64,000 nt of DNA from the NCBI RefSeq assembly GCF_024189315.1, contig NZ_JAIZEO010000001.1, positions 1,054,001-1,118,000 of the forward strand, written 5' to 3'. Shown here one piece after another: positions 51,430-60,545 of this stretch. Position numbers and translations under genes: made by a program. This stretch comes from Halobacillus sp. A5 (lineage in GTDB: Bacteria; Bacillota; Bacilli; Bacillales; Halobacillaceae). Positions within the stretch are counted from its first letter, which is position 1. Every line of letters begins with the position of its first letter. The notes under the pieces were generated by a model. It was not told where the DNA came from. It did no database searches and was given only the letters and a program-made list of their open reading frames with translations.

Positions 51430-51473
51430 AAAAAGTAAAGGCAGACCTCATCCAAGGTCTGCCTTTACTTTTT
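51430..51473 (-). terminator. Terminator after the YcxB-like gene
   Basis: A 19-bp perfect stem (51430-51448/51455-51473) with GGCAGACCT at its top and A/T runs at the base on both sides. Confidence 0.92.
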
Positions 51474-51475
51474 GG

Positions 51476-52015
51476 TTAAGCCTGCTTTTCTTTTCGTAAC
51501 TTAATCTGCTTTGTATTCGACTGGTTCTTTACCATTGTTTTGAATGCTTGTACATCATCTTCAGACTGAAAAAACCACTTAGGTACAATCATGGCATTTT
51601 GTTTAGACAAATAAAGCTGAAACATATCTTTATGCTCATGCACAGCCATTAAATCGGACCATTTAAAACGGTTGGTTGCATTTTTTGTTTTTTGATGAAT
51701 ATTTCCCGGCCGGAACGTATAGACTGCTTCATTTTGAAGCGGTATATTTTTCTTATATTCCCTCGTAGCTCTAAAATTGATCATTATTATGAGGAATAAG
51801 ACCATAATTCCGGCCAACAGGAAGGAAACAATGGCTGTAAATATAACTGAGAATAGTAAGGGCCCTTCCAATGATTGAAAACTAACAAAAAAGAACAAAG
51901 CAAATGCTGCTAAGAAATAAAATAATTTCACCTTTTTCATATGATAATTGTTATGTCTTCTATAATCAGCTGATGTAAGTTTACCACTCGCCATTATTTT
52001 TTGATTTTCCTTCAT
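51476..52015 (-). CDS. YcxB-like membrane protein
   Basis: 179 aa from ATG 52015 (GAGGAGTGG upstream). Two spans (LFYFLAAFALFFFVSF, VIFTAIVSFLLAGIMVLFLI) precede a C-terminal domain with NRFKWSDLMAVHEHKDMFQL and MIVPKWFFQSEDD, the YcxB pattern. Function is unknown. First gene right of the array. Confidence 0.75.
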   Translation of the reverse strand: MKENQKIMASGKLTSADYRRHNNYHMKKVKLFYFLAAFALFFFVSFQSLEGPLLFSVIFTAIVSFLLAGIMVLFLIIMINFRATREYKKNIPLQNEAVYTFRPGNIHQKTKNATNRFKWSDLMAVHEHKDMFQLYLSKQNAMIVPKWFFQSEDDVQAFKTMVKNQSNTKQIKLRKEKQA

Positions 52016-52087
52016 AACACCACTCCTCGAATGCAAATTCCTTATACAGCTTATCACGAAGAAAGCGTTTTTTGTAAAAAAACTGCT

Positions 52088-52630
52088 TCATGGACTAGTG
52101 TTAAAGTGATTAAATATATTTCTGTCTTTACCATCTACTCCTTTAATTCCTGAAGTAATCACGTACAGCTTATCTTCGTGGCTGCGAAGTTTCTCCATAA
52201 TAAGCGGCTTACTCTTCTTCTCGAAATGGGCGTTCCATTTAAACATTTTGAAAAATATAGATAAGGTCGGCTTGTAGTTTGCTTTTTCTACTCCGGCTTT
52301 CTGTTTTACAAAACGTGTAATGATCCTTAATGTCCGCACTGTGTAGGGAGTGTCGAGAAAAATAATGATATCTGCTTTTTGAAAGCATTCGTTAGTCCAT
52401 GCTTCGTAGTGTACGCCTTCAATCACCCAGGATTTTAAGTTTACTATAGTATGTAGATCATTTTCTCTTTCTTGTTCTGTTCTGCGAGTGTCTCCTGATT
52501 TATCTCTTTTCCAGGCCACGTTGTCGAGCTCATAATAAGGAATTTCCAGCTTGGAAGATAAAGTTCTTGCTAATGTGGTCTTCCCGCTTGCGACAGAGCC
52601 GATGATATGTATTTTATAAAGTTTAACCAT
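52088..52630 (-). CDS. P-loop adenylate kinase-like protein (FlaR/topology-modulation type)
   Basis: 180 aa from ATG 52630. Walker A is IIGSVASGKTTLARTL, YYELDNVAWKRD and SWVIEGVHYEAWTNECFQKA-DIIIFLD are typical of the small kinases labelled DNA topology modulation proteins. TRRTEQERENDLHTIV fits the lid. Cellular role unclear. Confidence 0.8.
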   Translation of the reverse strand: MVKLYKIHIIGSVASGKTTLARTLSSKLEIPYYELDNVAWKRDKSGDTRRTEQERENDLHTIVNLKSWVIEGVHYEAWTNECFQKADIIIFLDTPYTVRTLRIITRFVKQKAGVEKANYKPTLSIFFKMFKWNAHFEKKSKPLIMEKLRSHEDKLYVITSGIKGVDGKDRNIFNHFNTSP

Positions 52631-52684
52631 CTTGACACCCACTCTTTCTTACTCACTCAAGGATCGCTTCTATTCAAATTACTT

Positions 52685-52969
52685 TTATATTAACCACAGT
52701 ATGAAAGCACAAATCCATACGAGAGCAAAGCCTAATTCTGCTAAATAAACCGTTTTCTCTTCTCGGTGTACATAGCTTTCTGCTGCGTCTATAAATGAAC
52801 CTGCACCGGCAATACCAAATACATAACCTATGATCCCTTCGAACTCTTGCTTAATTCCATAAAGCAGGAGCAAACCTGCTGTGAGTGCAAATACAACCCT
52901 AACCAGGTTCACAGGTTTAGAGCTTTTATATCTCTTGTCTTGAAAAAATATCCCCTTTCGTTTGCTCAC
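52685..52969 (-). CDS. Small membrane protein
   Basis: 94 aa from GTG 52969, which follows GGAGGCGAAGGA; the frame open to 53092 is N-terminally unsupported. Spans: VRVVFALTAGLLLLYGI, IIGYVFGIAGAGSFI and LGFALVWICAFILWLI. Not recognised. Confidence 0.65.
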   Translation of the reverse strand: MSKRKGIFFQDKRYKSSKPVNLVRVVFALTAGLLLLYGIKQEFEGIIGYVFGIAGAGSFIDAAESYVHREEKTVYLAELGFALVWICAFILWLI

Positions 52970-53085
52970 TCCTTCGCCTCCTTCATTATTCCTAATTGTC
53001 TTACGAGTCAACTTCGCGTTCGTTTCATTTTTAAGTACATCTTTATCGCTACTTATGGCACAGGATAAAATACTTATTTTTTTTA

Positions 53086-53124
53086 TTTTCAATAGATTTA
53101 CATTTAGTTATCTTTCTATTAATA
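53086..53124 (+). promoter_or_regulatory. PhoP-box-like array before the alkaline phosphatase
   Basis: TTTTCA, TTTACA, TTATCT and TTAATA start at 53086, 53097, 53108 and 53119, exactly 11 bp apart. PhoP of Bacillus binds such TT-A-A-type hexamers with 11-bp period upstream of phosphate-starvation genes. Two of the four match the consensus well. Confidence 0.5.
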
Positions 53125-53140
53125 CTAGAGCGCTAGTATT
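53121..53140. promoter_or_regulatory. Palindrome near the phosphatase promoter
   Basis: AATACTAG (53121-53128) and CTAGTATT (53133-53140) are perfect complements around AGCG, 44-63 bp before the start codon, overlapping the last hexamer of the PhoP-like array. Possible second operator. Confidence 0.4.
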
Positions 53141-53183
53141 GCGGATGTAATACCCATTACATATTTTAGAAGGGAGAAGGCAG

Positions 53184-54740
53184 ATGATTAAAAAATCCGC
53201 AGCTCTGTTGGTAAGTACAACCATCTTGTTCTCAGGTGCAGGTTTAGGAGGGCATCAGCCTGTCTATGCTGATGAAACATCCTCAGATAAGAAAGTAAAA
53301 AATGTGATTTACATGATTCCTGATGGTTACTCAGCTGGCTATGCTACGAATTACCGCTGGTTTAAAGGGGAGGATTCTGTTTTTGATCCTTACCTAAAAG
53401 GAATGATGAAAACTTACTCAGAAGACACTGAAGTGACCGATTCTGCAGCTGCAGGTACAGCTATGGCTACTGGTCATAAAACGAATAACGGAATGATTGG
53501 CGTTACTCCTGATGGTGAAAAAGTCGATAGTATACTTCACGCTTCAGAAAATGCAGGAAAATCCTCGGGTCTTGTAGCTACTTCTACTATAACCCATGCT
53601 ACACCCGCTGTGTTTGCTTCCCACGTAGAAGACCGTGACAATGAAGCCGGGATTGCTCCGCAGCTTCTTGAGAATGATGTAGACGTTTTATTAGGTGGAG
53701 GGAAAGAAATGTTCTTACCCGAATCCGAAGGCGGAGAACAGGAAGAGAATCTATTAACGCAGGCAGAGGAAAGTGGATACTCCTTTGTTGAAAACCAGGA
53801 GGAACTGTCAAATGTAGAAAATGATGAAAAAATTCTCGGTTTATTTGCTGATGGCCCTCTAAGCCCTGAAATGGAACGCGGGGAAACTGAAGAGCCAAGT
53901 TTATCAGAGATGACCTCCACCGCCATTCAATCCCTTTCTCAAGATGAAGAAGGCTTCTTCCTTATGGTGGAAGGCAGTCAGATTGACTGGGCCGGCCATG
54001 CTCACGATGCCGCCTGGGCTATGAATGATACCGCTGCTTTTGAGGAAGCAGCCGCAGAAGCATTAGACTATGCAAAGCAGGATGAAGAAACGCTTGTAGT
54101 CATTGCGGGTGATCATGAAACAGGCGGAATGACAGTCGGATCCAATGGAGAATACGATGTGAAACAGGATGTCGTACAAGGGGTAAGTGCTACCGGTGAT
54201 CATATGGCGGAGCAATTAGACGAGGATCGATCGAATGTGGCACAAGTAGTAGAGGAGTACGCTGGTGTTGAGCTCTCGAAAGAAGAAGTAGAAACCATAC
54301 GTTCAGCCGAAAAACCAAATGAAGCTATAAATGACGCCGTAAGTGACCATGCTCTTGTTGGGTGGACAAGCTCCGTACACACGGGAGTGGACGTTCCTAT
54401 TTATGCTTATGGTCCGTCTTCTGATGATTTTTCAGGCCTTGTTAATAACATAGATATTCCAACTAAAATGGCGGAGGCTATGGGGCTAGAACTTGAAGAT
54501 GCTCCAGAAAATGATGATAGTAAAGAGGCTTCCTGGAAGAATAAGGGCGGTTTAAATTATGCATCTCCTGCGTCGGGCTGGAACAAATGGAGTGTCGTAG
54601 ATTACTTAAAATCTCATGGCTATCCTTCTGATTTCTCCTTTAGAGGTGAAATCGCCAGCAGCTATAAGTTAACGGATTACAAAGGAACTGCACCCCAAAA
54701 CTTATCCATGCTTGATCAGTTAAAGCAAGAATTCGAATAA
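53184..54740 (+). CDS. Secreted alkaline phosphatase
   Basis: 518 aa, signal peptide to about residue 30. VIYMIPDGYSAGY holds the first metal Asp, the phosphorylated Ser87 is in TEVTDSAAAGTAMATGHKTN, and EGSQIDWAGHAHDAAW, IAGDHETGGMTVG and HTGVDVPIYAYGP supply the zinc ligands. The protein is very acidic, as expected for an exported enzyme of a halophile. It releases phosphate from monoesters. The PhoP-box-like array upstream suggests phosphate control. Confidence 0.93.
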   Translation: MIKKSAALLVSTTILFSGAGLGGHQPVYADETSSDKKVKNVIYMIPDGYSAGYATNYRWFKGEDSVFDPYLKGMMKTYSEDTEVTDSAAAGTAMATGHKTNNGMIGVTPDGEKVDSILHASENAGKSSGLVATSTITHATPAVFASHVEDRDNEAGIAPQLLENDVDVLLGGGKEMFLPESEGGEQEENLLTQAEESGYSFVENQEELSNVENDEKILGLFADGPLSPEMERGETEEPSLSEMTSTAIQSLSQDEEGFFLMVEGSQIDWAGHAHDAAWAMNDTAAFEEAAAEALDYAKQDEETLVVIAGDHETGGMTVGSNGEYDVKQDVVQGVSATGDHMAEQLDEDRSNVAQVVEEYAGVELSKEEVETIRSAEKPNEAINDAVSDHALVGWTSSVHTGVDVPIYAYGPSSDDFSGLVNNIDIPTKMAEAMGLELEDAPENDDSKEASWKNKGGLNYASPASGWNKWSVVDYLKSHGYPSDFSFRGEIASSYKLTDYKGTAPQNLSMLDQLKQEFE

Positions 54741-54945
54741 ATACAAAGAGACACCTCTCTTTTTAGAAGAAGTCAGTGATCGTCGGGCCACACACGTTTC
54801 CTTAACTGACAAGCCTGAGCATATTGAGCCGGCCGCGGAGAAATTACTACAATTCTTTGAGGATAACTTAAAGTAAGGAGCACGTACAGGCAGTAAAGGC
54901 AATTGCTGCTGCTTCCCGGATTTACAGAACCGGCGGAATGCTGGA
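54741..54945 (+). pseudogene. Remnants of two gene 3' ends
   Basis: Directly after the phosphatase stop, a frame without start reads FLEEVSDRRATHVSLTDKPE then HIEPAAEKLLQFFEDNLK and stops at about 54876. A second frame reads EHVQAVKAIAAASRIYRTGG then MLE and stops at about 54947. Both look like C-termini of real proteins, but I do not recognise which. They suggest a deletion in this interval. Confidence 0.45.
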
Positions 54946-54954
54946 GTAACTAAT

Positions 54955-55007
54955 AAAAACCTTCAACACCCAGTTTCTCTTTTTATAACTGGAGGTTGAA
55001 GGTTTTT
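54955..55007. terminator. Bidirectional terminator between phosphatase region and uppP
   Basis: AAAAACCTTCAAC (54955-54967) pairs perfectly with 54995-55007, extended inward by further imperfect pairing. T-runs on both strands. Confidence 0.85.
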
Positions 55008-55052
55008 CGCTATACAACTATTAAGAGTTTTTATTTTACACTAAAGTGCCTA

Positions 55053-55877
55053 TTAGAAATAAACAAGGTAAACCGCTGCTGCCAATACAAGCCTGTATAT
55101 CGCAAAGGGCATTAACTTCACTTTTTGAATCACGTTTAAGAAAAAACGGATCGACAGCAAAGCAAACAAAAAAGCGGTAATAAACCCGGCTGCAAAATAA
55201 GGAAAAGCGTCCAAAGTAAAATAGGACCAATTTTTCATTAAGGAGAGGCCGCTTGCCCCTAACATAATAGGCACTGCCATTATAAATGTGAAGTCTGCCG
55301 CAGACCGGTAGCTCATCCCAAGGAGCACCCCGCCCGAGATCGTAGATCCTGATCTTGAGAATCCAGGCCACAGAGAGAAGCATTGAATTAATCCAACAGT
55401 AAAAGCCTGACGGTGAGTAATATCATCGACTGTTAACGTCAGGGGGGCCTTCCTTCTCCATTTATCTGCAGCCATCATTAGAAAGGAGCCGAGAATAAGA
55501 CCGATCCCCACTGTAGAGACCGAGAACAAATGCTCGTCAATAAAATCTTCAAAAAACAACCCAAGAACAACAGCCGGCAATAAGCCTGCCAGGATATGAC
55601 TGAACTTCAATCTTTTTAGAGGCTGAGACTCAGACGTTGTTAAGTCCTTAAATAATTGTTTGAACCGCTCCTTAAACACGACCACCACAGCACAGATGGA
55701 ACCCAGCTGAATTACAACTTTAAACGTATTCGCTGCGTATTTTGATAGAAATTGATCCGAGTGAAGCCATAAATCGTCCACTACGATCATATGACCCGTA
55801 GAGGAAATCGGAGCAAATTCAGTTAACCCTTCGACCATTCCTAAAATAATCACCTTGATTAGATCTATTATTTCCAT
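55053..55877 (-). CDS. uppP: Undecaprenyl-diphosphatase
   Basis: 274 aa, about eight spans. EGLTEFAPISSTGHMIVVDD and WPGFSRSGSTISGGVLLGMS are the two BacA/UppP signature regions. It recycles the undecaprenyl carrier used in wall synthesis and can give bacitracin resistance. A 64-aa gene precedes it by 15 bp. Confidence 0.95.
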   Translation of the reverse strand: MEIIDLIKVIILGMVEGLTEFAPISSTGHMIVVDDLWLHSDQFLSKYAANTFKVVIQLGSICAVVVVFKERFKQLFKDLTTSESQPLKRLKFSHILAGLLPAVVLGLFFEDFIDEHLFSVSTVGIGLILGSFLMMAADKWRRKAPLTLTVDDITHRQAFTVGLIQCFSLWPGFSRSGSTISGGVLLGMSYRSAADFTFIMAVPIMLGASGLSLMKNWSYFTLDAFPYFAAGFITAFLFALLSIRFFLNVIQKVKLMPFAIYRLVLAAAVYLVYF

Positions 55878-55892
55878 TGAACGATCCCTCTT

Positions 55893-56087
55893 TTAGTTCT
55901 CCCGGAAGTTTATCAAGTCTTTAAAAACGTCAATATTCACGAATTCCCCAGAATAATGAGGAATGAGTTCAAGCCAATTTACGCCTGCGAACATACCGGC
56001 CAGTCCAATAGTTCCAAAGAATAGGGCGAGCACTATACCTGCAGACACAATCCATTCTATGTTTTCTTTACTCTGTTTATCCATCAT
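55893..56087 (-). CDS. 64-aa single-span membrane protein upstream of uppP
   Basis: AAAGGAGAAGA precedes two ATGs at 56087. One span (WIVSAGIVLALFFGTIGLAG) follows a charged start. Cotranscribed with uppP by spacing. Not recognised. Confidence 0.7.
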   Translation of the reverse strand: MMDKQSKENIEWIVSAGIVLALFFGTIGLAGMFAGVNWLELIPHYSGEFVNIDVFKDLINFREN

Positions 56088-56126
56088 TCTTCTCCTTTAA
56101 TTTTAATTTGAAATTAAAGCATAGAA

Positions 56127-56447
56127 TTACAGATAATCTCCCTGGATATTCTTAAAATGAACTGCATAATACGAACTGTCCTTAATATAAGAAGTGGAGG
56201 CACCATTGAGGGAATGATGAATAGCTGACACTTTTATCTTTCTTATTTTCATAGGTAAAAGAAATACGGATTTAAATACCAGTAGAGGGGATGATGAGGA
56301 AAAGTTCACAGCAGAAACTTCAGTTTCCCTGTCGTCATCACTGAAGGTAACATCGTGGGTTACGACTTCAGATTGAAGGGGAAAGTTACCAGCCATGCTA
56401 AAGGCGGCAAGGAAGACAACTATAAGCAAAACCATTCTTTTACTCAT
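56127..56447 (-). CDS. Secreted hypothetical protein
   Basis: 106 aa. Signal peptide MVLLIVVFLAAFSMAG, then a beta-rich domain (VTHDVTFSDDDRETEVSAVN). AGGTGGC before ATG 56447. Probably in one unit with the next two downstream genes. Unknown function. Confidence 0.65.
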   Translation of the reverse strand: MSKRMVLLIVVFLAAFSMAGNFPLQSEVVTHDVTFSDDDRETEVSAVNFSSSSPLLVFKSVFLLPMKIRKIKVSAIHHSLNGASTSYIKDSSYYAVHFKNIQGDYL

Positions 56448-56606
56448 GGAAACGCCACCTGTTCGATTATAATATGTTCATCATATCCTAAACAGGTTTC
56501 TTATAGGATAGGCAGACATACCTATTTACACTCGATTTTTTAACTATTTGGTACATTATGCGCAACCCTGTAAATGGCAGACCCCTCCATCATGTTAAAG
56601 TCACAT

Positions 56607-56798
56607 TTAAAACAACCAGAAAAATAGTAGAACACCCCCTATTAAGCAGCTTATTATCATTGCAGAAGCCTTCCATCTTAACCCGCTTACCAAGTCAGAC
56701 AGCCCAGATCCTTCAAATCCGCCTGCAGGATTATTTTTTGACTCCTGCTGCCGCAATCTGTTCCGGCGGCTTTCTGGTGTTTCACGTTTATGATTCAT
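56607..56798 (-). CDS. DUF6366-like small membrane protein
   Basis: 63 aa. ETPESRRNRLRQQESKNNPA, then GLSDLVSGLRWKASAMIISC and one C-terminal span match the DUF6366 layout (ESPEE-type start, NPxGNF, L-DLV-GL-WK, TM). ATG 56798 follows GGCAGGAGAA. Confidence 0.7.
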   Translation of the reverse strand: MNHKRETPESRRNRLRQQESKNNPAGGFEGSGLSDLVSGLRWKASAMIISCLIGGVLLFFWLF

Positions 56799-56830
56799 TT
56801 CTCCTGCCTCCCATTCTATGAGCGAATGAA

Positions 56831-57544
56831 TTAATAGGATCTGTATTTCTTTATTACCAGCATCTGGTCAGCATTTGCTTGAAATTCATAAGGGACTTTA
56901 ACTTCTTCAGTATCAAAACCCATATCACGATAATAAGAATGTATGTGATCTAGATATTTATAGCGATTTCCTTGTAAATCTACTGTAGGAAAAATACGCA
57001 CTTCCTCTTTTGCCACACGTATAAGCTCATCTATCGCTTTTAAATGAAAATCCTCATCTAACCGGTCAGCATACATAAATAAGAAATGAGCGGATAACAC
57101 AATGTCAAACTGTTGATCTTCAAAGGGTAACTCAGGTAAAGTTACAGGCACATAGTGCTCATTAAATTGATGCATGTGATCCGTACATTTCTTTAGTGCG
57201 CTCAAACGGTATTCCTCTAATGCATGTAAATTTTTAAAGTAGCTCCATATATAATTACTTTTCGCCTTCTCCATATGATTTATAGCATGGTGGACATCCT
57301 GCCTCCCCTTCAATTCAAGCTGATCCAGTGAGTGATCATAAGCGATATCAGCTGCTGTTATGTCCAGTCCTTTTTCTCTTCCCTCGGCGGTAAATGAACA
57401 AGCGCCCGCGGGACAATCCAGAATCTTTCTGCCCTTTAAACGATCCTCGGATAAGTCAAACATATCCATATATTCTTCATAGGTTCTTCCAATAAAAATT
57501 ATTTTATCAAGATTCATCTTTGTGCTGATGTCTTTATTCCTCAT
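56831..57544 (-). CDS. Class I SAM-dependent methyltransferase
   Basis: 237 aa. ILDCPAGACSFTAEGREKG is motif I, DITAADIAYDHS motif II, and FDIVLSAHFLFMYADRLDED motif IV. Starts 11 bp before the end of the GNAT gene, so the two are translated together. Substrate unknown. Confidence 0.85.
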   Translation of the reverse strand: MRNKDISTKMNLDKIIFIGRTYEEYMDMFDLSEDRLKGRKILDCPAGACSFTAEGREKGLDITAADIAYDHSLDQLELKGRQDVHHAINHMEKAKSNYIWSYFKNLHALEEYRLSALKKCTDHMHQFNEHYVPVTLPELPFEDQQFDIVLSAHFLFMYADRLDEDFHLKAIDELIRVAKEEVRIFPTVDLQGNRYKYLDHIHSYYRDMGFDTEEVKVPYEFQANADQMLVIKKYRSY

Positions 57545-58073
57545 CTCTGCTCTCCTCCCCTATTTTTGTGTGTTCCCATGCATAGGCTGTTTCCTTGTAG
57601 AAATGGCCGGCAATCTCAATCTGCTTCTCATCCACTTTGCCTGCACCGAGCTGTTCATAGAATTTACGATACGGGTTTTCCTTAAGGACCCAGACGATTA
57701 AAGATTGGATACCAGCTTCATTGAACTTCTTCATTAAAGTTTGAATAAGCTTGCTCCCTATTCCCTTATCCTGGTATTCTTCATAAAGATAAATGGCGTA
57801 TAATTCACCTTTATACTTATATTCGCCTGTCCGTTCCAACCCTCCGTGGCAAAAGCCGACCACCTGCCCTTTTCGGTCCTGTGCTACATATATATAATGT
57901 TCTTCACATTGACGGATCAAGCTTTTCCATTTCTGAATTTTTGTTTGAGCGTTTAAAGAATTCAGAAAGGAATGAGGAAGAATTCCTTTGTACGTTGTTT
58001 TCCAGCTGGTTGTACTTACGTCGGCGACCGCTTCGGCGTCCTCCAAAACGGCCCTGCGAATCATATAATTCAT
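57534..58073 (-). CDS. GNAT acetyltransferase
   Basis: 179 aa. YAIYLYEEYQDKGIGSKLIQ is the acetyl-CoA motif, and NPYRKFYEQLGAGKVDEKQI the C-terminal one. VADVSTTSWKTTYKGILPHS is typical of the GNAT subgroup with YkgI-like N-terminus. Middle gene of a three-gene run with overlaps of 1 and 11 bp. Confidence 0.87.
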   Translation of the reverse strand: MNYMIRRAVLEDAEAVADVSTTSWKTTYKGILPHSFLNSLNAQTKIQKWKSLIRQCEEHYIYVAQDRKGQVVGFCHGGLERTGEYKYKGELYAIYLYEEYQDKGIGSKLIQTLMKKFNEAGIQSLIVWVLKENPYRKFYEQLGAGKVDEKQIEIAGHFYKETAYAWEHTKIGEESRDEE

Positions 58074-58720
58074 TACTGCCTCCCGATGACTTTTTTTCCA
58101 TTCTTATTAAATATGTATACAGAATCCGCCCCTATAGCAAAGCTTCTATTCCCCCGGCAGACGACCGCTGCCCCATCTGAAATAGCAAGAACCGATGATT
58201 CTAACCTCTTCGCAAATGACATTACCTTATCATCGTCTTCCGGCTTATAGTGACACCATATTCCTTCCACTAGATTCATTCCACGCTCAGGGCAATTATG
58301 ATCAACACTATTAATATACTTCCCAAAAATAATCGCACCTGCACTTTGACCATAAAGAATTCCACCATTTTGATAATAAGCCAGCAGTACTTCTTCAAAC
58401 TCTGATTCCCTGATAGTTTTGAGCAATTGTAAAGCACTGCCTCCGCTAAGATATATAGAGGAAAAAGAATGTAAGTCTCCGTAACTTTTATCTCTTAAGT
58501 CCGTCCACATTACCACTTCCCGAACTCCATAATCTCTGAATAAATTATAAGTATAATCATAGCTTTCTTCGTAGGACCTCTTCTTTAAATCACCTGCAAG
58601 CGGAATATATAACAATGGTCTGGCTGTATCAATGATATTCGAAAAATACTGATTAATTCGCATAGTTTCCCCTGCGTCTCCTCCGCCACAAAGAATTAAA
58701 GTCCCATTCTTATTCACCAT
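58073..58720 (-). CDS. Peptidase S51 family (dipeptidase E/cyanophycinase-like)
   Basis: 215 aa. The nucleophile is Ser in GGILYGQSAGAIIFGK, with IYLSGGSALQLLKTIRE before it and SVLAISDGAAVVCRG after. LILCGGGDAGETM is the N-terminal signature. It would cut Asp- or beta-Asp-peptides in the cytoplasm. It shares one base with the GNAT start. Confidence 0.85.
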   Translation of the reverse strand: MVNKNGTLILCGGGDAGETMRINQYFSNIIDTARPLLYIPLAGDLKKRSYEESYDYTYNLFRDYGVREVVMWTDLRDKSYGDLHSFSSIYLSGGSALQLLKTIRESEFEEVLLAYYQNGGILYGQSAGAIIFGKYINSVDHNCPERGMNLVEGIWCHYKPEDDDKVMSFAKRLESSVLAISDGAAVVCRGNRSFAIGADSVYIFNKNGKKVIGRQ

Positions 58721-58760
58721 CTGCCCCTCCTGAGTACATATAAATCATAGCTGGCATCCC

Positions 58761-59249
58761 CTATTTAGCTTTCTTGAATGAATTCGTATGAAACTCTTGA
58801 ATGTGCTTTCCCTGTTCGACATACTCAACGTAATATCCATCAGTCAGGCGGTTGATTAACTTCTTCCAGAAGGACTGAGAAGGTTTATTCTTTTCCATTT
58901 GGTAGATACTCCATGCTCCCGGGAATTTATGAAACAGCTGAATTGCGGCTGTTTTTCCAAATCCCAGGCCATGATACTTTGCCATAATAAAGAATTCTTC
59001 CATCCGATTGGGTTTACCCGCTGACTGACTTTCAATTAAAGCAAATCCAATAAGTTCATCATAGTGCTTAATTAAGAAAGCATGATAATGAGCGGCCTCC
59101 CAGTACTTATCAAGATTAAACCACTCAAAGGTGCCGTCTTCTTCCAGACGGATGGCCGGAATAAATTTACTAAATTCATAGGTGTAAAACTGCATCAAAT
59201 TATGAAGAATATATTCTTCTTCTTGTTGAGCCTCGTGAAGTATAACCAT
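58761..59249 (-). CDS. GNAT-fold acetyltransferase
   Basis: 162 aa. EEFFIMAKYHGLGFGKTAAI is the acetyl-CoA motif, NKPSQSFWKKLINRLTDGYY the late motif. First gene of the cluster ending at 56831. Confidence 0.83.
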   Translation of the reverse strand: MVILHEAQQEEEYILHNLMQFYTYEFSKFIPAIRLEEDGTFEWFNLDKYWEAAHYHAFLIKHYDELIGFALIESQSAGKPNRMEEFFIMAKYHGLGFGKTAAIQLFHKFPGAWSIYQMEKNKPSQSFWKKLINRLTDGYYVEYVEQGKHIQEFHTNSFKKAK

Positions 59250-59591
59250 ACTTTCACTCCTCTTCCATTCTGTTTAAAACCAGCAAATACCACCTGATAT
59301 TTATAAAGTACCCGATCAGCTGAACAGTCTATCATCCGCTTCGAAAAGCCTGCACATGTTCAATCATACAATCTGGTTCAGCCGCTGGACGAACAGCATA
59401 AGACATGATTCATCTCTATTATTTCTCAGGATTAGAGTTAGTAAACAAAAGAATAGATTATCATACAATTATTTCAAAAATTATTAATCTGCACAATTAC
59501 CCTTCTAAAGGACGAGGTGCCCAGCTGGATAACTAAATTTTTCATCCTTGTTAACATAATAATCTTATAAGTTAACATCTATACAGTGCTA
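59250..59591. other. 340-bp gap without recognised features
   Basis: AT-rich, no supported ORF and no strong hairpin. Confidence 0.4.
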
Positions 59592-59846
59592 TTAAAAAAT
59601 CTGCAAAATGATGTACAAAATGATAAATGTAAGAAAAGGGCTTAAACCGAGTAACACACTTACGGCGATCAACCTGCGGCTATTCAAGGATAATGCAATA
59701 ACAGCTCCGATAAAACCTGTACTGAACGTAATTAAAATCGTGTAAACAAAACCATATTCTACGAAAAAGAATGGCCAATAGGATACAGCTCCAATAAGAA
59801 ATAAGGCCCAGTAAAATAAATAGGGAAGGTTTTCTCTCATTCTCAC
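59592..59846 (-). CDS. 84-aa three-span membrane protein
   Basis: Spans LFYWALFLIGAVSYWPFFF, VYTILITFSTGFIGAVIALS and LIAVSVLLGLSPFLTFIILY. GTG 59846 or the ATG two codons later follow AAGGAGT. One base after the frameshifted gene upstream, so in one operon. Not recognised. Confidence 0.65.
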   Translation of the reverse strand: MRMRENLPYLFYWALFLIGAVSYWPFFFVEYGFVYTILITFSTGFIGAVIALSLNSRRLIAVSVLLGLSPFLTFIILYIILQIF

Positions 59847-59847
59847 T

Positions 59848-60218
59848 CTACTCCTTCCGAATAAATTTTGTGACAGACAGGGTGGAGTAATACAGTAATG
59901 ACGAACAGACGGTTAGTGAAATTAATGTTACATAGTGCTCTGCATCAGCTGATGCGGCTGCTATCACTAAGATCCCTGCCAGAACTCCAGCGATAAAATA
60001 GATAAGCATCTCCATGGTCGATTTGTAATTAGTAATGGAGAATTGTTTTAATACCCGCTCTATGGTTATGGATGTACCAGTTCCCACGATGAGAAACAAA
60101 GGAAGAGAATAAAAAAAACAAAAGCGGCCATGCCTCCTCCGGCAAAGGCAACATTAATAAACACAGCTAAGATAACTGAGGAAGCAAATGCAGCAATCGC
60201 TCTAGTAAATATAGACAT
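59848..60218 (-). pseudogene. Four-span membrane protein, frameshifted in an A8/T8 tract
   Basis: From ATG 60218 (GGAGAATTC upstream) the frame reads MSIFTRAIAAFASSVILAVF, INVAFAGGGMAAFVFF and soon stops. One frame over, SLPLFLIVGTGTSITIERVL continues to 59848. Adding one T to the eight-T tract (60111-60118) joins them into a protein of about 124 aa. Contingency slippage, mutation or a sequencing error are all possible. Confidence 0.65.
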
Positions 60219-60229
60219 TTAGAATTCTC

Positions 60230-60545
60230 CGATGCTTATAAGATTTAGAATATTGAAACTAGGACCACCTTAACATAAATATCCAAATGATAATAACGGC
60301 AAATCTTCTGCGGAAAAGAATCGGTACTCCACTGCCACGATGTGCTCACCAAACTTGTAGAAAACAGAGGGGATCTGCAAGCTGAAAACGGGCCTTTATT
60401 ATCATCTAAATTAAATAATAATCCTTCAAAATGGAACATATGAAGACCCCTGCGGCAACTGTCCAAGTCTTTAGACCCCCTTGCTTCTTGAGGAGGGTTT
60501 AGCCAAAGCAAAGAATGTTGACGAATGGATATTGCAAAACACAGA
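60230..60545. repeat. Degenerate Bacillaceae-type intergenic repeat
   Basis: Contains TTCTGCGGAAAAGAATCGGT, GTGCTCACC and AAGACCCCTGCGGCAACTG, similar in kind to the element near 5080-5150. The 106-aa frame read through it (60245-60565) lacks a ribosome site and is not accepted as a gene. Confidence 0.4.
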
